DNA of 64,000 bases, taken from Cristatella mucedo. Lineage: Eukaryota > Bryozoa > Phylactolaemata > Cristatellidae. The stretch covers positions 1,586,501-1,650,500 of the forward strand of contig WPIO01000033.1 in assembly GCA_009760855.2 (NCBI GenBank). Direction: 5' to 3'. Shown piece after piece: positions 1-13,266 of this stretch (within the stretch, counting starts at the first letter, position 1; the number at the start of each line of letters is the position of its first letter). A model generated the notes under the pieces. That model was not told the DNA's origin. It ran no database searches and saw only the letters and a program-made list of their open reading frames with translations. Both the position numbers and the translations under genes were made by a program.

Positions 1-65
1 CTGTTATATGGAAGTGCAGAAACTTGCAGAAATTTATAACTTAAATGTTATGTTATGTATCTCCA

Positions 66-320
66 TATGTAACTCCACAAAGCCACAAAGACTACGTGGG
101 TGTTACTCGGGAAAGTTTTGTATAGCATGCTTACAGCCTAAGCAGATTTGGTTACACATTCGGTGGCCAACAGATTTCATCTCACACAACAAAGAGAAAG
201 TGGGAAGCATAGCAGAGTCAGGAGAGTAGCTGAAGTAGTGAGCAGCGTGGAAGTAGCAGCTCAGGACCTCTGGAAAGGATGAGCAATTGTAGGCAGTAGG
301 AGAGTAGTTGTCGTTGAGAA
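66..320 (-). mobile_element. LINE-2fam 3' fragment
   Basis: The segment recurs at 38133-38390, 43426-43605 and 60880-61045. Its reverse complement also matches the sequence at 63880-64000 that follows the reverse transcriptase of the same family. It shares the marker GTAACTCCACAAAGCCACAA at its 3' end. 5'-truncated. Confidence 0.75.
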
Positions 321-330
321 AAATATAACA

Positions 331-938
331 GCCAAGCTGGTCCATGCATTTGTGATATCACATCTAGACCTCTATAATTCATTTTGCCCTTGCATTCCTT
401 TATGTGCAATAAGAATCTTACAGTTATGCAAAACTCTGCAGCTAGGCTTTTATTGTCATGAGCTTAGCAGCTGCCACAATAGATCACTTCTCACCGACTG
501 GCACTCAAGTAGAGTGTCAACTGGAAATTCACACCACTCAGTTTTACATCCAAATATCTAAACTACTTACTGCCCAGGATTTGCATCGTACCGCTTACTC
601 TCCTGACTCAATTAATGTTGCTGCATCTCCAATCAACCTCAAATCCTTTGAAAACCAAGCCTGCTATTCCCATGCTCAACAAGCCTGGGTCTATTTGTCC
701 CGACTGACGTTACGACATCCCATAATTTGACCTTATTTAAATAAAGTTACAATATTCAAATGTCCCTCACAGCATTTGCCTTGTCCATGTGCATTTTCCT
801 TTATCTGCATATATGTGCTGAAATTTTGTGTGTGATCGCTAATCTGTACACGTCCTTCCTTTCCAGTATATTGAAAGTGCCAGGACAGAGATTTAGTTTT
901 CTCAGGGTGCTGTAGAAATATTTTATTATTGTTATTCC
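331..938 (+). mobile_element. Old LINE-1fam 3' half
   Basis: Degraded copy: it starts at the KLVHAFV..LDLYNS segment of the reverse transcriptase C-terminal part and ends in a worn TCAGGGTGCTGTA plus (ATT)-rich tail near 905-938. No intact frame remains. Confidence 0.65.
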
Positions 939-945
939 CACATAT

Positions 946-1416
946 GAAGCTTGAAGTCGGACTTGCTCTGTCAAAAGTAGAGTTTGTACCGAACATATCG
1001 TGTCTAATACCTAGAAAATATTTGAAAACAGCACAGCCCATTAACAACTTCTGTATCTGCTAGATTTCAGGGTCCAGACTGAATAATCAGTTCACTTGCA
1101 TAAAATTCCCGGTGAATGTCCTGAATATGATTTTGTCTGGTTTCAATGTCTCCAAATTAATGTCATACATTATTATCGTAGTAAGTAGGAGTTATTTAGT
1201 TAGGAAATTATTTTCCGGTCTAATGAGCAAATCATTTTGTGAATCCATGCAAGCCATGAGAAGGGAATGCACAGGCATATCAAGCCATGGTAGCTCAAGA
1301 ATAATGAGCATGGATGATGCATTTAACATTTAATCGTACGTGTACTGGCAGTGCTAGCAAATTTGGAAGCTATCCATGCCATGATAGGGTAGATGCAACC
1401 TCTTGCTTCTCTTTAG
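946..1416. other. Intron or upstream region, nothing recognised
   Basis: AT-rich sequence without an exon that I can defend. An additional upstream exon of the large gene could be hidden here, since exon 1 starts in phase 1. Confidence 0.4.
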
Positions 1417-1545
1417 GACTTTTGGGATCACGCTGTGATGCTTCGGGATGTCTTGGACAAAATGCAATATGCAACCAATCTGTTTGCTCATGTTCTGGAG
1501 AATATGAAGTCGTCGTATCTCCCAGCAGTTTATCAACGTGTCTCG
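1417..1545 (+). CDS. Exon 1 (first recognised): 6-Cys EB/EGF-like module
   Basis: Phase 1 in, phase 1 out. The acceptor is a pyrimidine tract ending CTTTAG and the donor is GTAAGG. The 43-residue product has six cysteines (RC, GC, IC, VC, SC, TC) with the C-x-C pair VCSCSGEY, spaced like an EB or EGF-like module. The symmetrical 1-1 phase is the usual one for shuffled extracellular modules. Earlier exons must exist upstream because the exon starts in phase 1. Confidence 0.7.
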
Positions 1546-4500
1546 GTAAGGTTCTTGATATTAGTGGTACGATGTTCTCCAAGTTTTAGCATTCTACGTT
1601 TTCAGTGTTATTGGTACAATATGTGGTCACTAGCATTTATATTATAGCTGCCAACTACTTGTTAATACTTATTCCAAAGCCGTTGAGATACGAATATTCA
1701 AACGGAGTTAGTAAGAAGTGTAATTGCAAGTGTATGCATGCCAAAAACGTTTGGGCAAGTAAGACATACAGTATCATGCTAGCTAGCTAGTTTCCTAACA
1801 GACATGAGCACAAAGTGGCTTTGCAACCAATCTTTCTTAGCTAGAAGCTTTAATATTACATGGCAGATCAAAGAGAAAGCATAGCTTACGCAGGATAATG
1901 GAGGGAAAATGTGTAGAAACGAAATAGACGTGAACAGTAATAAAGGCTACAAAATCGAGAATAAAAAAAAGTTCCCCATACGTTGTTCACTCGAATAGTT
2001 GAGTATATTTGTTATACGTTCTAAGCAGTCACTTGGGAGTTTTGAACAGTTTCATTTCTTCTCTCTTCTGTGGCTGTTCTTTTAATCTGTGGGATAACAA
2101 CTGTATGAAATTGTACAGATGCTTACACGGTGACTGTCATGTACTTGCTTTAGAAAACAACGTGGTTTGAGCGTGAACGATTGTGTATCATATATTCACT
2201 TCTTCTCTTCTCTTCTTCTTCTTCTACTTCTTCTTTCTCTTCCTTTCTTCTATGGACACCTAGATAATTAGCACGTGCAAATTTTTACACTATAATCGCT
2301 GTACATCTAGAAGGGCTCTACCACACTGCTGGTTAAGCTTCTACAATTTCTTCATATGTCGAGTATTGAAATGTTAATAGTTTCTTATGGTTCTATACTT
2401 TTGCAGGATCGTATGGAATAGCCTGCATTAGCTCAAGCGGTTGCGCTTCAGGAGTATGTCAGACCGACAGAACGTGTGGGTGCTCGGCGGGCAAGCGATT
2501 TGATACTGCCAGTAGACGATGTCGGGGTGAGGAAACAAATCCACAGTTTACATTATATTACTGGATTGAAATTTGTTACCATAAAATGAAGCGTGACTGT
2601 TCTGCAGTTTTGAGTTGACAGACCTTGTTACGTCAGTGTCATTAGTTGTGCACCGTCTTTCTCTGCCAATCAGTGGTCTGTGGTGTTTTAGCCGAGCATG
2701 GAGTCCTCTGCACATGGGATTCAGAGTGCTTGGATGTTGCAGCAGCTTGTATAGCTGGTCGATGTGGGTGTTCTCAGGGATTTACGTATGATTCAACGGC
2801 AGCTAAAGCATGCATAAGTAAGTAAACTGAGTTTCAGATTTTGTGAGCCAATGCAATAATTAGTGACTTATGTTTGCATATTTTTTAACGACTTACAAGT
2901 CGAGAATTTCCATTTTGGGGCGAGTCCAGTGGTGGACGTTGTGCCTTCAAATTAGCACAGCGAAACAGATACTTTATTTCCAGTTATGTGCTGTAAAAGT
3001 ACAAGAGCTCCAAAAAAGGGTATGGATCTGGTTACAGGTTCCGCCATATTCGCTTCAAATAAACTGATTGAATAGCCTTATTCGTAGTCAGTAGATAAGT
3101 ATTTGCCATATTGGCTCACTAGATAACGCGGTTGCTTTTCACGACCTGGGGGGGGGGCCCAGGTCGTGGATTCGAATCCTGTGGTGGGCGATCGTTTATC
3201 GCAGCTGCAGCGGTGGTGATAGCCGTAACACTCTTCTGTCGCTATACAAAAGAGGCTGTTAAATCAGCTAGTATTTTTTTATATTTCAAATGTGAAGATC
3301 AATACTGTTCTGCTGGTTGCTGTTATCTGGATTAAGCCTAATGGCGAGTTTATTTGCAAAGTAATAGCACTCGCCACGGTCTTCCATTTCTCTTATTGTT
3401 CACCGGATCTTTATTTGGATGTCCACCCTTCAGAGGGTTTATCAAAATTAATTCCATGTATTTTCCGATGATTCTTCAACGTTATCGTCGAGTTTCCAGA
3501 ATATTTAAGTATTTTATTACATTGTCCATATTGACCTTCTAGCTCTTCTGCAATTGAATTCTTTCGTTTTTCGGCGTATTTCCAAACTGAAGACATGGCT
3601 GAAAAGAACATCAATATTTGTTGATGCCACAGGATCAATTAATTAATATCATACTTAATTTTGCAAAATTTTACTTTAATTTTAGTTTTTAGCCAATTTG
3701 ATAAAGTCATCCTAAAAATCAAACCACTAACACATTCAAAAGAAACTTTCTTCCATTACATATTTCATATCTATAATGAACATTGTAACTTCATTTGTAG
3801 TATCTTTTTGTATAAAAATTTCCATTAGAAACAGTAAAACAAAAAAGCTGTTTACTGCTTTTTGATTTTGGGCGAAAAACAGCTGCTTAACTGTTACTGT
3901 TGAATAGTTACCAGAAACCCTAGGCATGTGTCACCGTAGAGTCCTCTGGACAGCAAGAGCCATCGCTTGCCCGATTCTGTCGAATAGCTGTCTGTCGAGA
4001 TACATCTTGAGCGGCAAGCCACACGTTACCGGAAATGACACATGCAATGAATTATGGGAGCTTTTCTAAACCTTTTGATGTGTCTTATACTCACCTGTTC
4101 TCCACAGTATTTGTTTGCCTCTGTGAATCGCCTTTAGCATGCCTATGCCTGCTGACACTGTACATGTTATACTCACCACATGCTTTGTTTCCATTATGTA
4201 TTAAGTGCCTAGAAAGGGAATTAGTTCTCCTAAGGTGCCATACTAATGTAATTTATTATTATTGATATAGTTTGAACCCTTATAAACATTTTTTTAGCTG
4301 TATTTCAGATTAAATGTTGTGCCAAGTTGAGTCTTTTGAAACTCTATAGATGCTTGTAACTGCTTACAAGACACAAATTTGATTTTATGCTGCTTGATTA
4401 GCAGTTGGCATAGGCATTGTTGGGAAAAAAGTACCACGTACCCTGTATACATCAATAAAAAATCTGCATACTATCCATACTTCTACCAAAGCTTCTAACC

Positions 4501-7500
4501 TGGTCGGTGGCTTAGCAAGCAATGAAAATCTCGGGATTAGATGAGGCTTACTGTCAAAGTCAAATTCTGTGTAAAATCATAATGCATCTCTGGCCGAAAC
4601 CCAGGCGAAGGTACCATGCACTGCTTGCACATGAAGGTGTCTCATTGAATTGTATTGGAATTAAGGAATTCAGAGTTGGTATAGTTCCGGTTAGGTTACC
4701 CAGGATTGGAAAGAAACCACGACTCGTTCTTCCCTTTAGTACAGGGCAATGTCCCTGCTGCAATGGAACACCCATTGATAATTCTGGGGAAGGGGGAATG
4801 AGTGATACTTTGCAAGACACAAAAGTAAACTTGAATACAAAGAATAATATTCAAGTTTCATGAACAACTTACTTTTCCAGTGTCTTTTAAATGCAAGGTG
4901 TTCGTTTAAGGTATGTGAGACATCCCATAGATGTGCTCAAAAGTGGAGCAGTTTATGCATGTAGCTAGTACATTTTTCTATCAGTTTTCACTGCATTCAA
5001 CAATATCGCCCGTGTATTCGCCTGCACGAGGTTGGCAACGTTGGCAGATATCAATTGAAAGTCTTCACGTGCAGCAAGCAACCCCGTGTAGCAGTAAATC
5101 ACGAAGTGCTCTCACATTGACAAAATTCTAAATGCTTAAATAAGTGTGTTAAACAGCAGAGTATTAAAAATCTGTTTATTTCGGTTACAATGGCTTCTGT
5201 AATTATCTTCGTCCAGATATTGACGAGTGTGCATCTGCACCATGCCTCAATGATGGCATCTGTAGAGACGGTACAAATGCATACAGCTGCGAGTGTGTTG
5301 GCTTGTTCACGGGACTACTCTGTGAAACATCTACAGACTACTGTTCAAGTGGTCCTTGTCGTAATGGAGCCACCTGCTCCAACAGATTCAGTGGATTTCA
5401 CTGTTTTTGTCTTCGAGGTTACTCAGGTAAATCGACACTTTTCTTTGCAATGAGATGTGCTTAAGCATTGGTACACACTATGTTAGAACATTACTGCACG
5501 AGGATGTTTTGGAAGCCCCGATCTCGCTACCGAATCATCTCGATAGAGTAAAGGGCTCTCCGATATAGCTTTCTCATTTATAATTCATTGATATTTCTTT
5601 CTTTGTCGTTGGTTTAATTGAAGGTCAACGATGGCAGTTAAAGCTGTCTAGGGTTGTACGCATATTCAATAAGGTTTGAGAAATCTTGTTTGTCTTCTCA
5701 ACAACTCATCGTTTCAAGTGGAGAAGTCAACCAGTTAAAACGTATGGGATACAGCTCTTAAGAAGGCAAATCTATGCATACGGGCGTGTTGTGAATGCAG
5801 GATCACAATAAGACTCAATCAGTACCACTGATCATGACAGAAGATGAGATAAAAGAAAGGCAGCGTGTGCAATGTATAGATACCATCAATTAGGAGCAAT
5901 GGAGTGATGCTTGCTTGGGATGGGCTAGGACTTCACATTTTTCTATCTATACTGGTAATCTGCTTATAGTTCATTTGACATTTATAACTAATTTTCTTGT
6001 TTCTGGTGAAATTCTAGTCACGTTCAGTCGGGTGTGCTGCCTCTGGTAGTCAGTGAGGCTCATTTTCGGTTAACCTTGCATGTTAGGGCATAAATTAATC
6101 ATAAATGGATTATTGTACGTAGCATTAGACTAGCGTATATTGGTTTGGATTCAAGTTATGTGTGCCTTAATCAAGCACTATGTGTATTCGATAGAGCCAC
6201 GTTTACTGATAGCAGTGAGGCATCACTGTACAGAAAGCTAATATGAGACTTGTTAAGCACAAAGTGGGTGTCAGAGTGTGTTTTAAACTGCTTTTTATAT
6301 TTGTGCTGGCTATGCTGTGTCATATTGTATTATTTCATAGCAGTGGCAATATTAAAGCAGATGCAAACTCTCCGACGATGTAGCAACAGACTAAGTGCAA
6401 ATGAAATAAAGCAAGCGGAACTAAAGGCTAGCAAGATCAGCTGCCGTATGCTTTTATTTTAGGCAGTATGTGTGATGTACCCACTGTGCCGGAGCTCCGG
6501 GACCTGGTCAGGACAGGTATGTAGTTCTTCTTCACTTACCACTGTGTAAGAATTGTAAATGATGCTTCATTTAGATTACGACTTGCATGGCGTCAAGAGA
6601 GCCGTTAGGGCTATTACACTCCTTTTTTCATTAACAGTTAGTAGCAGTAGCCTTATCTGCCCAATCTCAGCACGATATCATTATCGAAAATTCAAAAGGT
6701 TCCGCCAGATCATGCAGGACTTGAGCAATGGCATTACCACATACATTTGCTACATTGCTGCACAGGATGTTATTATGGAACTTTGACAAATAATAGACCA
6801 GTTGGTAAAAATATGTCATGATTTCTGACTTCCTGATATGCAATTCTTGTCTATGTTGCAAGATTTGTTAAGCGAGAATTTTACTGAGAATCTTATCTTC
6901 AGCAATAAGTAAAGAAGAGAGACTGGCTGATACTTAGGTGGAAGACAAGAATTTAGTAGAGGTTCTTTAAGTAACCACAAGGGTGAAACAGTGGCCCCTT
7001 TGAATAGCTTTAGTAAGTCCTCGTTTTGCAGTGAGTGAGAGCCAAAAGGCCGGCATTGGAAAACTCTGGCCCTTACTCATTGGGTCCTCATCAGCTGAGG
7101 AGCTTCGGAGAATTTCCTCTAAAAGAGTAAGCAAAAATGGTCACCTGAACAGTTACTATATGAGAAGTCAAGTACATGATTAACTGTTTGTAGATTTATT
7201 TGGAATGTGGCAGTCATTAATGATTCTTATAAGCAAAAAAATTGCTAAAACGATTGATTTTTTATCAGATTCTCCAGAATGATTAAAAATATTTGAGTTA
7301 GCTATTAAGTATGACAAAACCTTTCCTTGCTGGATCATCAAGCTAAGGAGTTTAAGATGGATCAGGCAAATACATCGGTTAGTAAGAATTGTAATAATAA
7401 TACATTTGTATAGTGCCCTTGGAGAACTTAATGTCTTTCTAGTCACTTTACGCATGCCGTAAAGGAAGCATGGCAAATGATTAGCTTGTCACTATGAAAA

Positions 7501-10500
7501 CAGGCACGTGACACAGCTGGCATATCGGATGGCATATGATTTCAAGCATATTTCATCTGCATGTTTTTCATGCCAGCCTTACCTCATGCTCAAATATTAA
7601 AAGGCTTGCATGGTTCCTTTTTGTCTGTTTTGTTTTGGATTTTGGTGCTGTGTATATTATCATTCACCATACCGACATGCTTCTCTTAAGAAAAGTGCCT
7701 GGAAAGAGATGTTCTCTGAGAAAGCTATATAAATGCCTTATTATTTTGATTATTATTATTCTTTTCTTTCGACCTATCTGAGGTGTTCATCCAAATCAGA
7801 AACATTGGCAGCTGGTTTCAGTAATCACTGCTATCTTTAGATTACTGGGTTTGCCTGTTGATTGGTTATGTTTCGTGTTAAGCAAAATTTTCCAACAACT
7901 TCTGCTTGCAGCATGGGTCAAGCATGCTGAACGCTTGAATTTATTTTCAGTTTTCTATGTGCATCACTTTAATACTGGGAAAGAAGTGGGTGTAGCTTGA
8001 AAGTGTGCTTGAATAGCTTAGCTTGGAGTCAAATGCAGCTAAGGTGCGTGCAGTTCCTTGCTAATCCTTAAGTTCACTGTCTTACCATTACTTTCTCTTT
8101 TGATCATCGGTACAATTGGATGCTGTAGTGATAATGGCACCGCGCCATCTGGTCGTCGACATGGAGACTGCAGGTGGTGGCAGATATCGCGACCAGATTG
8201 CCCAAGGGCTGGCCTGCTCACTAGAGCTAGCCTATTGCCGTGCACGCGGTCTCATGTTGCAGTGTAAGGCACTACGAAGAAAGAGGAGCCTGCTGTGTCC
8301 CCACGACGACTGGGTGGTAACGGTGGGTCTCTGCAATCATTGCATAGTTGTCCCTGGTTTTGCCGCATACATGGCCTGCCTTGCATACGTGTATGCACAC
8401 CACTTTTCTTTTTCCACAAGGAATCTTAGTTCCTAACTTTATTTGATAGTACAGTGATGCTCATCGAAGTTGTCATTGTTGTCTCGCGTTTTTTCTAAAC
8501 GTCAAATCTTGTAAATGCCAGCTGTTGCTAGCAGAGCTTTATATCTTTATTAGTGTGTATTTTAGAACCAATGTGCAAGACATAAAGCCAAGCTTTTTAG
8601 CCAGACTGAATGTCAATTTTGAGACAGTCACTGGCTACTTGTTTCCTAACTGGCAAGCCACCAAGTAGCCGTAGCTGCATGCCAGTATTACTTTAGTTGT
8701 GTGAGAATGTTATGTTTTACAACACGAACTTGAAATACTGCAAGCACCTTTAGACTATTCTTGCAGTGATTGCTCATACAGGCTGATTTCAACACTGATA
8801 GCATCACTCTAACTAGCCTCAAATCCTGCGGAGACCATACCTTGCGTTGGTATGCTTCCACTCCCAAAGCTTGGAACTTATTATACTAAAACTTCCGACA
8901 TGATAATTACCCCCATATTGACATTAAAAATAAGCTAAAATCCACTAATTCATCAAAGCATTTGTTCCATCTTTGAGAATCGCCATTTATACGATTATGT
9001 TTTCTGAAAATGTCCATTTTATAACTATCCAATTGCCATGTCATATTTCGAGCATATATAGTGTACTTAGAAAGAGATTTAATTATCTTTGCACAGTAAA
9101 CAAAAATATTATAATCATCGGCCTGTCGTCTACATTTTCTAGAAGAAAAGAGGCTGGTAGAGGGATAAATTTGCATTTTTCTGCAGCCCAATAATTGCAA
9201 GCTAATTCTGTGCCTGTCTACAAATGCTGGTGATCTGTGAGTAAAAAACTACTTTGCTGTATATATCTTTCAAGGTCGGCCACAAAACTCTTTCACAAAG
9301 GGTTTGCAATCTCATTGTACTTGGGCTTATATAAAATCTGCAGTGAAGTTAGCTTGGACAAGACCATAAAGAATTGAATTTATTATGCAACTGTCAACTT
9401 AATATAGGTTGTTGAGATGATACAGTTGTTAGGATGCATGCGTTTGGTGCTGGCAGCCAAGTTTCAGTGGTTGAGACAAAAAAAGAAATCTTTCGAAAAT
9501 AAATGTTGAGAAAGAATGAGGGCTTCAATTTTAAGACTACATACAACCCTATTACTGGTTTGGCCTTGTTTAGCCTAGTTTTGGCACCTTGCACTTCTGT
9601 ATTCGGCCACCTAAAAAATATCTGAACTCTTTTTACAAATGGGACCTCTGGAATCTTAATCAATGCCAAAAATTGTGCTTTTGGTAAATTATTCAGTCAT
9701 TATTTGTTTTTTCTTTTGGATGGAGATTGTCAATGCATGGTTGGTTCACTTTGATAATACTTGTTTACTGACACTAATGATCAGAGCCTCGTCATATTCT
9801 AACCACGCCACCGGCTCCTTTTAATTCTTACATGGGATGAATGCGATGTCAGGAAGCTAGATAGGCAAGCAATTCAGCGCTCGCTCCGTGTTTGTAAGTC
9901 TAAATGGTATTGATTCGATGTATCTGCTTTTCAGATCGATAGAATGGTGAGAGATGAGGATCCTGGGTCAGAGCGGCTGGTTGTGTACTACACAGCAAGG
10001 CGCCAGCATCATCTGCAAGATCCATCCTACGTGGTATCACTGCTTTCTGAATTGCTGATAATGGAAATGGCCATCCGAGTGGGCTATCTGGTTGTTGTTC
10101 AAGGAGAAAGTAGGTAAAAGTCAAACAGGTGGGATGGGATTACTGCAGATGCTTTATGCATGCTTAGATAGAAATGCCCATCCTAATCCAAGGTAACTTG
10201 TGCTGCCGTCATACAGTCATTAGAACGAAATACGTTTGCGTTGGGTTCAAGAATACACGTCGTATACCTTATAGCACACTAGGCGAGTCGATGTTCACCA
10301 TTGGCAATTTTTTTTGCAATGAGTCGCATTCATCCCTGTGTTCTTCCAATTTTCTTAGTTTTATTTAAAAAATCAAGAAAACCACTGCTTATTTATCAGG
10401 CAATTGTGCTGAGCATGGTGGCCAACAGAAAAAACAGTAATGCAAGTGCTGTGTGTTCGTATGTCCAACAGAAATTTCAGCCCCCAATGTCAACTTCTCT

Positions 10501-13171
10501 GCTTTTAGATGAGAGTATGCATAGTGCAGGAATAATTTATTTCGATGGAATTGTAAATAGGTAGTGTCCTGCTTAGGTAATTCAATGAAAACTATTTAGA
10601 AAATCGTTGTAGCCGTATCCTCACTGAATGGGATCGAGTCAACAGTGTGCTGGCTGAGAACAGGTGAGTACCAGACGAGCATACTACATACTACAAGGTT
10701 ACTCATTGCGAATGCACGTAAGCAAATAAGTTGTCACCGTTAGACCTTTTAAAAGCACAACTCCAAATATTAAGGTGTTGCACATAGATAGCTTAAGAAT
10801 GACCATGAGATGGCGCATTTTCTTGAAAATTTACGTCTCAAATTAGAGTCTTTCATATATGCATTTCCTTGAAAATTTAGGTCTCAAATTAGAGTCTTTC
10901 ATATATTCATCTTATCAAAACTACTTATATTATTATCATATAAGCTATACTCTTAGCATTCAGGTCATGATTGAGCTGCACAGGTTTCTCATAATTGAAG
11001 ATAGGTATTTTTGGTGGTGACGGTTATGTAATTACCAAAACTTCTTGTTACATGCATCTTTAATGCCTGTTTTGAAATTTCTTGCACCAGCATCGTCGTA
11101 ATGTCTCACTACAAACACTTTTCTTCATGCAGAGATGTACGCAGAGCTACCATCATGAGCTTCTCTCCAGTCGTGACCAGCACATTAACAGTTCTTAGCG
11201 TAATCTAAGTTGTCCAAAAGCAATGCGAAGATTAAAGTTACCATGTGCTGCATTCTGAAAGTAATATTTGGTGACAATATTAGCAACTTTCGAGTGTGTA
11301 AAACTGACATCGCAGCATCCTCTGACAAGTAGGCATTTAAAAAGAAGCTTAAAACGCACCTGGTTATTACAGAATTTGGGGATCTTTGTGATTCATCCTT
11401 CGTGTGCACACACCAGCTTAAATCATGCCTGCTGCTTGTGGATGTTATCACCAAAAATTTAGTAATCCTTTCTTTGCAGCATCTGTAAAGTGCCTAGAGA
11501 ATATTATTATACTTAAAAGAGAGACCGGAAAAGATCAAGGCTAGCCTAGAGGCAGAAGTGCATGGATGTTACATACGGAATACATTACAGCTGGTTTACT
11601 TTTTTGCTGAAGTAGACAGTCAAAGTTAATGGCTAGCTTCAAAGAATATTGGTCGAGCTATAGCTGATTGATATATAGCCGTAAAGGATTTGTGATAACT
11701 AATATTTTCTTATGTATGAAGTTGTATTCAAATTTGCATAATTGGTTACAACAAAAAAGGCGAGTAAACAAGTTGGTCAGTAGAGCTCGTTGAATCCAAG
11801 AAATTGTGCATTTTGTTTCCATAGTCTTCAAAAAGTCTTGGGCCCCATAATTTTTAATTCCTCATGAACGGATGCTACACATGCTGAAACGTGTATACCT
11901 AGTTCATGGTTTTTCTGTCAGTAGAACCCCATCAATATTGGTGAGAAGTGCAAACTGGTCATACCCACGACTTACAGAGCATTACTAAAGAATGATACAA
12001 ATTCGTTTTATACGTGGAGTTAATAGAAAGTCCAAGCATAACTTGATATCTGTTATCTGCACATTCATATCCGAAATCTCCATCTTTTTGAAGTCTAAGC
12101 ATTGTTTAGAATGACTTAAAAGCCAATGACTGTGGTGCCACTCTAATGGGTATACAATACTAAACTCATTGGGTTAGAACCTATGGTGACTGCTTTGGTC
12201 TTCCTGCCAGGCAATACGTGCCAATTGTTATTCTATTGGTTGAAGTTCTGCATTATTGTCTGGGTTAGCATACTCTGACGACACAATTAGCTACTTGAAA
12301 TGCTCCAGTGCTTCAGGTCGGTGCCAGCAGCGTTATTACGGATGCATCCTATTTAAGTAGCATTGAACATCGGCTGGCAAACATAGTTGTTGCTGCACTT
12401 CGACGTCGTGAAGCACAACTCGAAGGTCGCTGGCAGCCATTGTCATCTTTTCGCACTGCTCGTGAAACGGCGTCATCACTGGACAGCACATATTCGGCTT
12501 CCGTAAGTTGCCAAAATAGGGTATGCAGATAATAATACATTTTTTCTTTATCAAGAAAATTGTTATCAGCTGCTTGGGCATGGCACTTTCTTAGGGCTGC
12601 TTCTGTTGTACCACGATATCAGATACTGTTGGTCTGCGAGCTAGACTCCGAAACTTACTGCTTTCAAGATTCTGATGCAACGATCATCTGAAGTCCGGTT
12701 GCTAATTTTGAATTTTTCTGCATAAGTTATTTACTTTCTGAACTGGCCAGAAGAATCAGTCATTTTCTTCACTTTTCTGTTGTTCTGTGGCTATTGGCTA
12801 TCAAATTGGCTTAGAAAAAAGCTTAGGTTTGCTGTGCACTATAGAAAATTCTCCAGCCTAGCAAGCGGAGGCATATCCTGGAATTTCAGCTGGGAGGCAT
12901 GATTCAAAAGATTTTCATGTTTGGGCAAAATCCACAGAGAACGAAAAATTATAACGCACAATCGTAGTATTTATGTGGTATTCACTAGCCAGTTGACCAT
13001 GGAATGGAAGTAAGACATAGTTTTATGGTGACGATTGTGGCATAGCTATAGGTCCATGTCACTGCCTTAGCTCTGGGGAGGGGAAAAATGCACCCTTGCT
13101 CACCCCTGGCTCCACCTCTCTCTGCTCACAGGCACACAGTAATCATTACTTGACACACAGACACAGACACA

Positions 13172-13266
<95 letters not shown>

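Noticed and set aside
4522-4863. 113-codon protein-coding frame
   Set aside because: No recognised motif, no in-phase splice link to exons 3 or 4, and the reverse strand is also open.
8262-8268. Donor GTAAGG as the end of exon 6
   Set aside because: Gives phase 1, after which exon 7 would have a stop; the donor at 8323 gives the phase 0 seen in all other module pairs.
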